DNA of 64,000 nucleotides from Stictocephala bisonia. Taxonomy: Eukaryota; Arthropoda; Insecta; Hemiptera; Membracidae. Each line of letters starts with the position of its first letter. The first letter of the stretch is position 1. The translations under genes and the position numbers were made by a program. This document shows, piece by piece, positions 24,062 to 36,234 of the stretch. Location: NCBI GenBank assembly GCA_035578905.1, contig JAQJVL010000111.1:1482607-1546606 (forward strand), given 5' to 3'. The notes below the pieces were generated by a model that worked only from the letters and a program-made list of their open reading frames with translations, searched no databases and was not told the origin of the DNA.

Positions 24062-24949
24062 TTGAGGCATACAATAGAAGCTAGCCAACTGTCAACAATA
24101 TTGAGGCATACAATAGATGCTAGCCAACTGTCAACAATCTTGAGGCATACAATAGATGCTAGCCAACTATCAACAATCTTGAGGCATACAATAGAAGCTA
24201 GCCAAATGTATACAATATTGAGGCATACAATAGAAGCTAGCCAACTGTCAACAATATTGAGGCATACAATAGAAGCTAGCCAACTGTCAACAATCTTGAG
24301 GCATACAATAGATGCTAGCCAACTGTCAACAATCTTGAGGCATACAATAGATGTTAGCCAACTGTCAACAATCTTGAGGCATACAATAGATGTTAGCCAA
24401 CTGTCAACAATATTGAGGCATACAATAGATGTTAGCCAACTGTCAACAATCTTGAGGCATACAATATATGCCAGCCAACTGTCAACAATCTTGAGGCATA
24501 CAATATATGTTAGCCAACTGTCAACAATCTTGAGGCATACAATATATGTTAGCCAACTGTCAACAATCTTGATGCATACAATAGATGCTAGCCAACTGTC
24601 AACAATCTTGAGGCATACAATAGATGTTAGCCAACTATCAACAATCTTGAGGCAATGCTAGCCAACAGTCAATAATCTTGAGGCATACAATATATGTTAG
24701 CCAACTGTCAACAATTTTGAGGCATACAATATATGTTAGCCAACTTTCAACAATCTTGAGGCATACAATAGATGCTAGCCAACTGTCAACAATATTGAGG
24801 CATACAATAGATGCTAGCCAACTGTCAACAATATTGAGGCATACAATAGATGCTAGCCAACTGTCAACAATATTGAGGCATACAATAGATGCTAGCCAAC
24901 TGTCAACAATATTGAGGCATACAATAGATGCTAGCCAACTGTCAACAAT
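24062..24949. repeat. 39 bp minisatellite, ~23 copies
   Basis: The unit starts TTGAGGCATACAATAGATGC and continues TAGCCAACTGTCAACAATC. Because 39 is a multiple of 3, the frame stays open for 199 codons of a 13-residue repeat; I treat that frame as an artefact. One unit at ~24650 has a deletion that breaks it. Variants are ordered (AGATGC at the ends, ATATGT in the middle), which indicates local block duplication. Confidence 0.96.
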
Positions 24950-26770
24950 GTTTTCATACGTATATTACTTGAATTAAATAAACCAAAACCATAAATTAAA
25001 AGTGGTTTATATTAACTGGTTACTGTAAAATGATCCTTAATAACATATTATCAAGAAATCAAGCTATCAATCAAAAATGTTCTAACTACAAATTTTTAAA
25101 TATCCATTAACAACAAAAATTTACAGTTGTAGAAACCATCTCGTCTTGTAAGTTTGTATTTTTTTGTATTTTATTTACAAAGAAATGTTCTTTATTTCAC
25201 AAGCAGCTATTTCTGAGTGAAATACGACACAATAACACAAACAACGGTAATTACTAATCTGCCGTCCCTGAGCAGTAAGCATTATTACAAAACCAAGCGA
25301 TACAAATTAAAAACTAAATATATAAAAAGAAAAAAATAAATCACTAAATTACAGCAACTGTTTTGCAGCGATGGGTTTACAATCAATATAGCAATAAGAT
25401 TTTTAGCAATATAAGATTTTTGTAACTTTTAGGCTACATTGATATCGACAATTGAAACACGAAAAGGCTTGTGAACCAATGTGCGATGAATGAATTAAAT
25501 GTAGCCTTTGCTACAACCTAAAAGTCGGACTCTCATTACACAATTAGACCAATTATAACACAATGACAATAAATGATGATGTTCCTGAAACTCTTTTAGA
25601 ATATGTTTGCCAGTGATGGGATTAGGTCAATATTTCAAACTTATATTTTATTGCCTTTAAAATAAGACAACCAAGACAAAATTTGAGCTCTACAAATATT
25701 CATTATAAAAAGTAAGTTATTGGAATTGAAATGCAATGAAAATTGTCTATATTGTATCTACTAATGGCGAGGTTAGGACTAACCTCACTTACACCTAACC
25801 ATTAAAAAACATCCATCTGTAAGTTAAACTATATACCTCAACAGTGGCTGACACGCATTAATAAACTTTCTATACACTAAAATCTAAATTATAGATGTAT
25901 AAATAATTACGTAACATAGGCCTAAATTGCTCTTTTAAGTTATTTTTATAGATTCTTCCCATTCGGAACGTAAGGCATTGCCTATATTGAAACAAAACAA
26001 GCTCAGTTTGTATGCCCTTGAAGTCTTTCGAGAAATAACTGAGGGAGATCAACAAGCAAGCACTATAAACAATTAACGACCTTGAGCTCACTGCGATACT
26101 TAGTGTGGCTGACAAATTAATCGTCTTACTAATTACCTACTAATTTATAAGCTGTCATCTCGGACGTGAGGTACGGCCCTGCAGTAGTGTTTTGAAATTC
26201 AAACAGCACAACGAGTGTGTAATTTAATTTCATAAAATTATGCAAAGTATTAACTGTATATTCAAATTGCATTAGTTGAGCTAGTGAGACAGGCGGGAGT
26301 AAAAACATGATCCATCATGATATCTGGCTGGAATCATCAAGATAGCGTCACTTCGGCTTCCTGTAACGCCTGCTCCGACACTGACACGTTCAAGGCTATA
26401 TAAATACTAGACTCTTGATACAATTGCTGCCGCTAGCAAAACCCTCCAGTTATTACATCATTGTAACTCCTGAAAGAATCAGAACTATCAGAAAAAGGGG
26501 AGTTGTTAATTGCTTAATAGTTCATTAATTGCCACATGTGAGGATGAAGAAACAGACGTCCCTGCAATCTGTTATGACAATTGTTTAGATATTTTTTTAT
26601 TATGCATGATAGGTATTTCTATTTTTAGTTATTAAACTCGTTAAGTCTTCAGCATAAATATGATAATTCCTGATCAAATCTATAAAGTCTTTGAACTTAA
26701 GGAAGATATAAAATAAGAAATGTTACTGATATGCTAATATTAGTACTACTAGCTGCGCTGGTTGGGTACT
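24950..26770. other. AT-rich intronic sequence; TATA-like motif near 26397
   Basis: Mostly AT-rich with nothing recognised. A less AT-rich block at ~26155-26450 contains CTATATAAATAC (~26395) but no adjoining coding sequence that I can identify. Confidence 0.4.
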
Positions 26771-26990
26771 ATCCAAGTGATTGATCTCGGGTGGCTACCT
26801 AAGTTGATCTCGGGTAGTCACCTAAGTTGATCTCGGGTGGCTACCTAAGTTGATCTCGAGTGACTACCTAAGTTGATCTCGGTGGTTACCAAAGATGATC
26901 ACAGATGGCTACCTAAGTTAATCAAGGGTTAATCAAGTTAACCAAGTTGATTAGTAGGCAACCTAATTTGATCTTGTAACAGGTCCACCA
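26771..26990. repeat. 23 bp minisatellite, left block (~8 copies)
   Basis: The unit resembles AAGTTGATCTCGGGTGGCTA followed by CCT. Copies decay toward the right end (AAGTTAATCAAGG, AATTTGATC). The same unit recurs at 27985-28112. Confidence 0.85.
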
Positions 26991-27984
26991 AATTGATGAA
27001 TAAATTAATTAAAGTAAATAAATAATAAAATATTTTGTTGAAAAAATAAATATATTTAATTAAAATAAACAACAAACATTCAGATAATATTCTGAAATCG
27101 TTGTAAGTAAGTAACCAGCCAGTTAGGGAAGTGGATAGAGACATCGTGACAGATGTTTTCTGAGAATTGAGTAAACAACATTCTTTCCATTATTGTCTGG
27201 AAGGGTGGGGCATGTCTGTTTTCGACTAATTTCTCAGAAGAAGAGTCCACATGGTGAACCAAAAGGGGAGTCACTGAATAACAACGCACTAGACGAGTCC
27301 AAAGGATGTGTCTGGTTGGGAGGATAACCGGTGGGTGCAGCACCTGCCGGGGACGAACTGTATGGAAGAGGCGAAAATTGAATATCTAACGGAAAATAAC
27401 GTAAGAGGGGGAACCCAAGCTGAGCGTCCTGAAGGCATCACTCAGCCTACTTGGCAATCCTCCTTTCAAGAAAGAACACATGGTGTTCCTCTCGGTAGAA
27501 TACATTAAACCGCGTGTGATTGTGTTTAAAATATAAGTAAATTCTTTAGAATAATATTATATTTTTGTTTTCACAGAAAAATTTAAATAAATATAAAACT
27601 TTTGTGCAGTTTATAAGATTGAATTTAGCGAGATATTAACACATGATTGAAGAACATGCGGGTTTCCACCAAGAAAATACAAGGGCAATAAGATAAGTTT
27701 TAGTAATAAAATAATTTAATCATATTGAAATTTGTAAAATCATAATTAAATTCATTTTTGTATATTGAAATAATAGTAAAGTAAAAAACTAAAAAATAAT
27801 GTTTTATTAAAGTAGCTTTTTCAAACAAGAGTTTTTATTTATTGTAATCTTACAGCCCCACCAATTTACCCACATAAACGACCCTGAGATCATAAAAAAA
27901 ATAAATTTTAATTTTGCATAAATTATTTTATCAAATTATAAAAAAGTTTAACTTAAAGTAACATCACGAAGAAAGCAGTTGGTT
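26991..27984. other. ~1 kb segment separating two blocks of the 23 bp array
   Basis: AT-rich flanks surround a less AT-rich core (27100-27510). Opposing short frames in the core show no known domain. It could be an insertion into an older continuous array, but no terminal repeats or target duplication were found. Confidence 0.4.
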
Positions 27985-28112
27985 ACAATCTCGGGTAGTC
28001 ACCTAAGTTGATCACAGGTGGCTACCTAAGTTGATCAAGAGCACTACTAACCAAGTTGATCACAGGTGGCTACCTAAATTGATCTAGGGCACTACTAACC
28101 AAGTTGATCACT
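27985..28112. repeat. 23 bp minisatellite, right block (~5 copies)
   Basis: ATCTCGGGTAGTCACC and AAGTTGATCACAGGTGGCTA repeat the unit of 26771-26990, with a variant containing GCACTACTAACC. Confidence 0.83.
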
Positions 28113-29239
28113 GTCCTAAGTTCTCTCATTCGTATTCTGTTGTGACTAAACCTCGTTACACATCTAAACCTTTTCAACTTATCTTGTAATATGTAAAGTA
28201 TAATATAAAGAGTCAGTTACTTGTAGACTACTGTATGTTGAGAAGTCGACAGCCCGAAGAGTAATGAAAAAGGAAATATACTTAAGACCGGCTTTCTCAA
28301 AAAACATATTTTCAAATTAAAAAGTATACAAAGACATAATATTTCTTATCTGGTCGAATACTACGTCATATGATCTCCTTTCCTCCAGCTACTCCCTGGG
28401 TTCGAACCCCATCAGGTTGGCCGATGTTAATGATATAATTGTGCATCCAAACAGTCCACTAATAAATGACTGTTATTTATATTATATAATTACACGGGAG
28501 GCGGGGGATATACATATTTACATTGGGCCCGGGGGTACCCGTCATTACCATATATATAGTCTATTAGAGAGGGTGAGCTCTCCCCGCCCACATTCTCTTT
28601 CAATTTGGTTTTGATTGACGGAAGGTGTGAAGGCCTAAGTAGGACGCCTTGACTATTAAACCTTAACTGAGGTGAAAGCCCGAGTATCCGTCCTCTTATT
28701 GCATCTTGGTGTATTTAATTATCCGTGACGTATTATGATGACGTGTATACACGTCAGAAACGGTCATGGTTCGTTTGGAGTGTTGTCGAAATCTACATCG
28801 GTGTTTTGTTGCTAAGACTATTTCGTTATCTTAAATACAACGCAAACGTGTTCACGTATGGTGAAATCTTTACTGGTTTTCTAGTATACAGAATTGTTAG
28901 TCAACGTTCCTTTATGATGTAACCGCCATAGAGCCCTGCGGGTTATCTACTAGTAGATAGGAGCAGTGTACTCCTAGCAGAATAACTCCAATGGTTGTTT
29001 ACACAGTAGTGATAGAGTAACTGGCGCATGCGCACTCGCACTAACAAATCTGGGTAAACATTGAATATATGAGGAAATACATATTATTTTAACTATGTAA
29101 CAAGGTATTTTCTTAAAAGGGAAGAAATCTTAGATTGTAAAAACTTGAACGTTTATTTTTATTTTTTAAAAACACTGACTGCTAAAATGTTTGTTACAAA
29201 CTATTTGAAAGAGGACTGAAGTATTACTTTAGTTAGTGT
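28113..29239. other. intronic sequence with isolated B-box and a GCGCATGCGC motif
   Basis: GGGTTCGAACCCC at ~28400 is a perfect RNA polymerase III B-box, but no A-box or cloverleaf is seen, so no tRNA is called. GCGCATGCGC at 29024-29033 is the NRF-1/Ewg consensus. Otherwise nothing is recognised. Confidence 0.4.
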
Positions 29240-29575
29240 CGGCGCAGAAATTAGGTGCACCCGAGTTTGAAGGCTGTTTACTAAGAAACTAGGAAGTCTA
29301 TGAAAAATTCAATCAGACAATTGTTTACCTTGTTTAATTGTGTCTTATGACAAGAATTTTAAATTTTATTAATAGTAATAACAATTTTTATTCTAGTTGG
29401 AACAAAAAACTACTGGAATTATAACTATTTGTCACTGTACATCAAATGTACACTGTACATTAAATTACTACTAAAACACCTGTCAATGTATCACATTTAT
29501 ATTTTAATATGTGGTTGTTAGGAATGTGTTCTATAAGTTTTATAAATATTAGAACTTTTTCTTTTCAAAAAAAAA

Positions 29576-29948
29576 AGATCTTTTCCGTTATACGTATACC
29601 ACTATTTAATGTCGGATCTTTTCCGTTATGTGTCAGCAATCCCAAAATATTTCCATATACATCGCGCCGCGGCAGTTATGGTTAGGTTAGGTTAGCATAG
29701 CCTATTGTAGAATGTTTTTACAAATTACAGGTTCGTTCTACAATATAATAACCTAACCTAACCATAACTGCCGCGGCGCGATGTATATGGGCGGCCTCGA
29801 TGTATTGGGATTCTAAAGGTTGAAAATGAGGAAAACATGTTTTAAATCAATAAATGGAATACCGTGTTCCGTTATTTATACCAAACAATGGTTAAAATGT
29901 ATTATTCAATATATTTAAATAGTGGTATACGTATAACAGAAAAGATCC
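29576..29948. mobile_element. 373 bp MITE with 34 bp TIRs, nested in the 1.13 kb element
   Basis: AGATCTTTTCCGTTATACGT at 29576 runs on into ATACCACTATTTAA. It is mirrored at 29915-29948 (TTAAATAGTGGTATACG, then TATAACAGAAAAGATC), with one or two mismatches. GGATCTTTTCCGTTAT recurs once internally at ~29614. The interior holds a second palindrome at 29653-29790. Confidence 0.85.
29653..29790. repeat. GC-rich palindrome with 42 bp perfect arms containing TTAGG repeats
   Basis: The left arm (29653-29694) starts CCATATACATCGCGCCGCGG and ends GGTTAGGTTAGGTTA. The right arm (29749-29790) is its exact reverse complement. The spacer is 54 bp and still partly complementary (ATTGTAGAA versus TTCTACAAT). 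The core includes GCGCCGCGGC, very GC-rich for this window. Confidence 0.93.
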
Positions 29949-30373
29949 AAAAAAAGTTCTTATCAATTTCCTGAAAATTTGTTTCTTGGCTGTTAAAGGT
30001 CATAAAGTGAATTTGGTCTTGTTGTGATCCTTATTACATGTATGGTTACGACATATTTTCATATGGAAAAAGTATAAAATTTATAAAACTTACAGGGACC
30101 ATTTTCTATCAACCACGTATTAAAATATAAATGTGATGATTTACCAGGTTTTTTAGTAATAAAGTTGTAAATTTGATGTACAGTTAAAACTATTTCATAT
30201 TCTATTCCTCTTTTCTGTTCCAACTAGGATAAAATTATAAAAACTTATACTACAAATTAAAAGATCACATACCGTAACGTACGATTAAACAAGGAAACCA
30301 AAGGTACGATTGGAGTTTTCATAGTTTCTTGGTAAATAACTTTCAGACTCGGGTACACGTAATTTCTGCGCCG

Positions 30374-32828
30374 ATATTAAGTTGAGTTTTCTATTGAAAG
30401 TGTAATTATTTAACATAATGGCGATAAGTGATTAGTTGGAATATATCAGCTGTGAGTGTTGTTTTGATTTCTGGTGCATCAAACTAGAAACTATTTTTAT
30501 GAGCAGAGCATTATAGTGATTGTGAATTAGTTTACGCTAACGTATTCTACTGCAGATAATTGAACGTATTCTACTACAGATATTCTGATTACGATCCCTA
30601 GTTTCTAAAAGTAGCTAATTCACAAACATAACTTTTACAGTTAATTTTAATATAAAAGTAGAATTTTCAACTTGAATTTTCAGTCAGGCATATACTGTTG
30701 CTGTAATTAAACCTCAAAGCTATGGTAAATGGTTTTTATAATAATTCTTGTTAGAAATTGAAACAATACAGAAATAACCTTAGGTATAAATATAATATAA
30801 AAACAAGTGACTGAATATAGTTTAAAAATTAACTATTGCTTTTACATTTGTAAATAGCGCTTCTACTTACAGTTTCTCTGATGACAAAAACAACAGCAGT
30901 ATTATTGATGTGGCAGTGCGACAAGTAAGTAAACAAACAGTAGCCTGGCGCGTCCGACAGACATAACTTCACTTTTTATTGCCAGTCTGTACGCCCACAA
31001 TACCGGCCATCACATATCTATTTATGACTTACTTTGTTGTGTCAGTTTTCATCTTTTTGTTTGCAATACAAAACGGAAGATTTACGAAGTAAGTAAATTT
31101 TATTTTTATAATTAACTGTCCAATAAACCAAAAGTTACGTGAATAAATAAAAACGTCTGTAGTATTTTCTTAAAATTTTAGTAGCCAACAAAACAATGGC
31201 TCTTCTCCTTCTTTACTGCTTTTAGGTTAGGGTAATTTTATTGGTGTTTATGGCTGTTTTTTGGTTTTAGATGCATTTTTTTAAGTAGGCTCTAAACGAT
31301 TATATACAATGCATAGATAATTCGTTTTGGGACCAGAATAAGATAAATTTCCTTCTGAAAATATTATTTATTACTGAAACGTTGTGAGAAATGAGTTTAT
31401 ATTTATACTGGAGGTTGTTTTGAAACACGATAAACTCTATTTTCATAGAGTAAATCGAAATTTTTTTTAAAACTAATAGGCCGTTACAAAATAACGATTT
31501 TTCATCGTAATTTTTCAAAACTGTTTGTATTTCATGTGGAACATGAATACAGTACATAATTGGTTTTGCATTAAAATTATTTGTAGACTCTAAAATCAAA
31601 GATTTTACTTACCTAGCCTTATCTATCCTAATCTTAAATAATTTACTCTGAAAAAAAGTTACTTGCGTTTAAATCCAGTATTATACCTAAGTTACTTGTA
31701 GTAGTCAGACTTCACTTCAGTGGAAACATATGCAAATTAGTTTTTTCCGGGTAGTCATTGCTTTTACTATCGTGCAAAAGGCCATCATACGCGAAGTTTT
31801 CCCTCGATATCTTAATAAATGACAATTGATCATAACAGTTTTGAAATTGTAATATCTATTAAATAAATTGTTATACCCATAAACATAAAATTAAAAAGAG
31901 TTACGAAGAAATCGCGCTAAAAAATAAAAATGTAAGAAAAATAAGATTTTTAATCAAATATATTTTTCCATTTTTTAGTACAAAACGAGTTTTCCTTGGA
32001 ATAATAACTGTTTCCCCAGAAAGTATAGACTTTCTGGTGATCCACTGGTGATGTCAAGATGTCAATGTCAAGATTTGCGAAGCATCAAGAAAGTGCATAA
32101 ATACCCAGAATAATAAAATATTGACAGTTTGTAAAAATTAGAATGTTAACATTTAAATATATTGACGCACTCAGTAGCAAATAATATGACCGAAGACTTA
32201 GTCATCCTACAATTGTAACTCCACATCTAACAACAGTTACATTCACCCAAAAAGAGGTAAAATATGAATAGTTTTGGAAAATATTTTACTCATTCGTATA
32301 GTTTTAATCCTTGGTTGTAGAGTGTTTCAGGTTATTTAACAAGCAATGTTTATGCAACATTTATATTAAGTGAATTAAGTACAACCATTCTTGATAAAAC
32401 GGACAAATCCTAGTTAGAGTATCAGGTATAACATGATTTCGGAATTATGTGTTTGAAGAAAAAGAAAATTCAATGGCTTACTATAGTTTGAAGTAGTTTA
32501 TCCCTTATTTGTGCATTAAAACTAGGAAGATACATTATTTATATGTGTGTAAAAAACTTAGAAGTTACGTGATTTATATGTGTGCGTAAAAACTTGGAAG
32601 AAACTGGATTTATTTGTGGTAAACATATATGGAATAAGAAGTAAACATATTTGTAACTTAACTGTACTTGTTTAACATTAAAAGTAGGCTTAATTTGTCA
32701 ATAATGGACTCGCTTTTCTTTGTTAACAAATACATTCATGAAAAGTGTGTAATACAACAGTAAATACCAAATGTTAACGCATACTTTGAAACTTAGATAT
32801 GGAACATTCCATGACAAATTTGACTCAC
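30374..32828. other. AT-rich intronic sequence just 3' of the 241-nt al exon
   Basis: No gene is recognised. A small direct repeat (AACGTATTCTACTGCAGAT, then AACGTATTCTACTACAGAT) stands at ~30539-30582. A less AT-rich patch at ~30930-31010 has no recognisable content. Confidence 0.45.
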
Positions 32829-33069
32829 CTGGTGAACACATCAGGGTAGTGGGTTCTGGAGAAGGCTTTCTCCAGTTCTTCCAATTGGAAGCTAGTGAAT
32901 GTAGTACGGTAGCGGCGCTGTTTCCTTTTAGGCGCAGCGTTAAAGTCATCCAACTCGCCCTCGCTGACCTCCCCTAGGTCTTCCCTGCCAGACACCCCCA
33001 TGGCGTGCTCGTGATCCTGGTCTGGCTCTCCCTCTCCCCCCACCTCCTGTGGTGGCGTGTTCGACAGCT
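32829..33069 (-). CDS. al: aristaless homeobox gene, exon with first half of homeodomain (partial gene)
   Basis: This is an internal exon of a paired-class homeodomain transcription factor. It has 79 whole codons plus split codons at both ends (2 nt at the start, 2 nt at the end). The first ~45 residues are acidic and polar (runs of E, D, G), a linker before the DNA-binding domain. The basic stretch KRKQRRYR leads into homeodomain residues 1-30, including R5, F8, L16 and F20, and reads [13 protein letters not shown] then [10 protein letters not shown]. This agrees with Drosophila Aristaless as I recall it, and better than with Pph13, Rx, Repo or Munster. The acceptor is TTGCAG and the donor is CAG followed by GTGAGT, which splits the codon for R31. 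In flies al acts in the nucleus in distal appendage patterning (arista, tarsal claw); that is family knowledge. The start codon and N-terminus lie in an upstream exon I did not find. Confidence 0.95.
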
Positions 33070-33846
33070 CTGCAACACACAGCAAACGTTTAGCTGGAGC
33101 TCGTCACTAATCATATGAGCATGTTTTATTATTTTATTATTATGAAAACTTGATTTATCGACTTACTATAATCGATAGTGGGTGGAATATCATATAAACA
33201 TCAGAGCCAGCCTAAGTGATGATCCCATTGGAACGCAACACCTTGCAGCCTACTGCTTTTACAACATAATTATTTAATGAATGTTATTTCACAGATAATT
33301 GGTTAACTGACATGCATTATACCTGTAAGCCCAATAGTGGAAGAAACTGTTGCTTGTTTATTTGTAGTTATATTCTAAAAGTATACAATACCATTAGTGT
33401 AAAATGTCGTCTTAATGAGCTCAACTTTGCGTTATCCTTTTTCTCATAGCAGTGGTAATAAAAAACATCATCCATTGAATTGTTGTAGTCATATTAATAA
33501 AGATCAATCCGAATCGATTATTGGAATCGATTAAAGGTATTGACATATCTTTCCAGACCGAAGACACACCATCAGCCCCATAGGAAGGCCAAATATTTAG
33601 ATATTATAACTATTACAAATAATTCAAAAGAGTTCCCTAAAATTTAGTTCAAACCAAATGTTGTAGCATAATTCAAAATCAATCTAAAGTCCCGCGATAT
33701 CATAAACTATAATGCATTACGTTGTTAAATCGTATAAACACAACTTGGGCTTCCTATGATGTGTCTAAGGACCTGAAATTGATATCCAATCATCGACCAC
33801 AGTAGTTGATTTTAATTGCTAAGGTAAGAAGGATTTATCTAACTTA
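33070..33846. other. sequence immediately upstream of the 241-nt al exon; nothing recognised
   Basis: This is intron 5' of the 241 nt exon. The polypyrimidine/acceptor context (TGTGTGTTGCAG on the minus strand) abuts the exon. No upstream exon is visible here. Confidence 0.5.
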
Positions 33847-34493
<647 letters not shown>

Positions 34494-34925
34494 TTAGAGT
34501 CCACAGAGACTGTCGGCCATGTAGGATTTAACCACATTAGAACAATTTTATTTGTGAATCCATACTTTTCGTTATTTATGGACCAAAAGTTGTGTCATTT
34601 TAAACATTAAGCTATCATATTGCGCATTGGGTTTGCTTTTGATATTTTGAATACATACGCCTAGTTTTGAAAAATAGGTGAAAATAAAACTTCAAACTAA
34701 ATATTTTTATATTTTTTTTCTATAAAACTAATTAGGAATTCGCAAAGCAATTCCAGGGCGCATTTCATTCTTGATAAAATGCAATTTGTTTGGGACAAAA
34801 TCCGTTAAAAAACAGCTGTTTAATTTGGATACGTGTGATCGTACGACAGGTTCGAAAATACCACTGTTCTTATGGAATTGAAACCAACATGGCCGACAAC
34901 GTCCGACAGACTCTGCAGACTTTAA
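34494..34925 (+). mobile_element. TTAA-type MITE, copy 1
   Basis: This ~430 bp element has imperfect TIRs: AGTCCACAGAGACTGTCGGCC at the left (shown only in part: AGTCCACAGAG) and CTCTGCAGACT at the right. It is flanked by TTAG/TTAA, consistent with a TTAA target as in piggyBac-type elements. The same element occurs at 62148-62567 in reverse orientation. Shared interior landmarks are GCGCATTGGGTTTGC and TTGATAAAATGCAATTTGTT. It is non-coding. Confidence 0.85.
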
Positions 34926-36234
34926 AACAGTATTCAGTGGGCCAATTACCCGTATAAGGGACCAGTACGACTTTCGTAATACCAGTCGTTGAAGTCTCTC
35001 TGCATATAGTGCAATTATAGCTGTACTTGAATAGTTTCTTTGATTTTTCCTCCATGTTTATGTTTATTTGTCAATGCTAACATTTCTCAGGTACCTATTT
35101 TGCTTCTCTCTAGCAGGTTCACATATGCTCTGACTGAAATGTAAGCGATACTGTATCTCAAGTCCAGAACGAGCAATTCTACTTGGAATTATTTACAGTA
35201 ATCTCTCAATCACTGTCCGACTACTCCGGTAAATTGAACGTCGGATATCTGTAATATTTAGCTAAGTGATATGGAGATTCCATTCCCGTTCGGCGCGACT
35301 ATCTCCCGCTCAAACGCACCGAAGTAGATGGCTTCTACGAATAGGTCTCTGTCTGGAACGATAGTAGTTAATGACTCACAAGAACCAATTTGGAGGATCA
35401 CTCATAGGTGGCCCGTGGAGCTAACATTGTAGTGTTGTCGCAGTGTTCAAACAAGCTATTGCACACAAACCCCCCAGGTTCTTCTAATCATTGTTTAGAT
35501 TTAAGAAACAACTTTAGGATACGCTAGATAACATTTCAACTTGAGATAACCAACTGGTGATTTTTTTATATTTAAACTTTCTCTAATGGCTTTAAATAAA
35601 CTATCAACAAATAATATTTAACACGAGACTTAAATAGTGAAACTTGCCACTTTTTATTATTAAACAGGAAATAAAGCTAAGCAAAACATGAACTGCAATG
35701 TATTCCCAATATATAATAGAACTGTTTATTGTGTAACAAAGTATTACAACGTAAAAATACAACAATTTATAATTATATTTAAAATTATATACACTATAGA
35801 CAACAAATATAAGTTAAGTTGCGTGCATTGAAAAAATAAACATAAGTACAATAAATTATATTATATTCATTTCGGTAAATTTACAGTGCTACTGTTAATA
35901 AGAAGTTTGAAAGCATAGTGAATGGATATGACGAAATCATAAATGTTGGCATCGAATAACTTGCTACATAAAAGTTAGGTTTATATTCCTTATGCACAGT
36001 TACATCGTACTGTAATACTTTGTGTCTCTGTCGGAAGATGATGCATTGTCTGTATAAAGTCATCGACTGACGGAGTGTCGGTGTGACGGATCCATGGTTC
36101 ACTACAGGAGGACGTGTTCCTGTAATTCCATTAGCTTGTAGAGTAGTGGGCCGTGAAATGAAAGCGAGTGCACGTGTGTTTTCGCCATAATTGTCCGGAA
36201 GGGACAATTTCCTGTCCGTTAGGTCCAGATGTCA
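34926..36234. other. sequence with nothing firmly recognised
   Basis: A 108-codon minus-strand frame at 35881-36207 lacks a recognisable domain and is not called. The rest is mixed AT-rich sequence with a less AT-rich patch at ~35270-35480. Confidence 0.4.

Larger units (their letters stand above)
29240..30373. mobile_element. 1.13 kb non-autonomous DNA transposon with ~330 bp inverted repeats
   Basis: The ends are CGGCGCAGAAATTA and its mirror TAATTTCTGCGCCG. The arms continue inward with gaps: CCCGAGTTTGAA versus mirrored CCCGAGTCTGAA, CTAGTTGGAACA versus mirrored CTAGTTGGAACA, and CTGTACATCAAAT in both. No protein is encoded. The middle is occupied by a separate MITE at 29576-29948. Confidence 0.85.
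4856..32828 (-). other. al: ~28 kb intron of aristaless
   Basis: This is the interval between the two recognised al exons, bounded by a consensus donor (GTGAGT) and acceptor (TTGCAG) on the minus strand. It is 27,973 nt if no small exon is hidden inside; the homeodomain is complete across the junction, so no coding exon is needed. It contains a 4.4 kb satellite, several transposons and some less AT-rich segments that may be regulatory. Confidence 0.85.

Noticed and set aside
24062..24661. 199-codon open frame with a 13-residue repeat
   Set aside because: It is wholly within the 39 bp minisatellite; the frame is open only because 39 is divisible by 3. No promoter, splice or domain evidence.
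26390..26410. Promoter from CTATATAAATAC
   Set aside because: TATA-like strings are expected by chance in AT-rich DNA and no transcript or exon is visible downstream.
28380..28430. tRNA gene suggested by GGGTTCGAACCCC
   Set aside because: Only the T-arm/B-box is present; no A-box, anticodon arm or acceptor stem could be paired around it.
29674..29690. Interstitial telomere
   Set aside because: Only about three TTAGG units, inside a MITE palindrome; too short for a telomere relic.
35881..36207. 108-codon minus-strand frame considered as an upstream al exon
   Set aside because: The sequence is not like the N-terminus of any Aristaless protein I know and no donor with the required phase was recognised.
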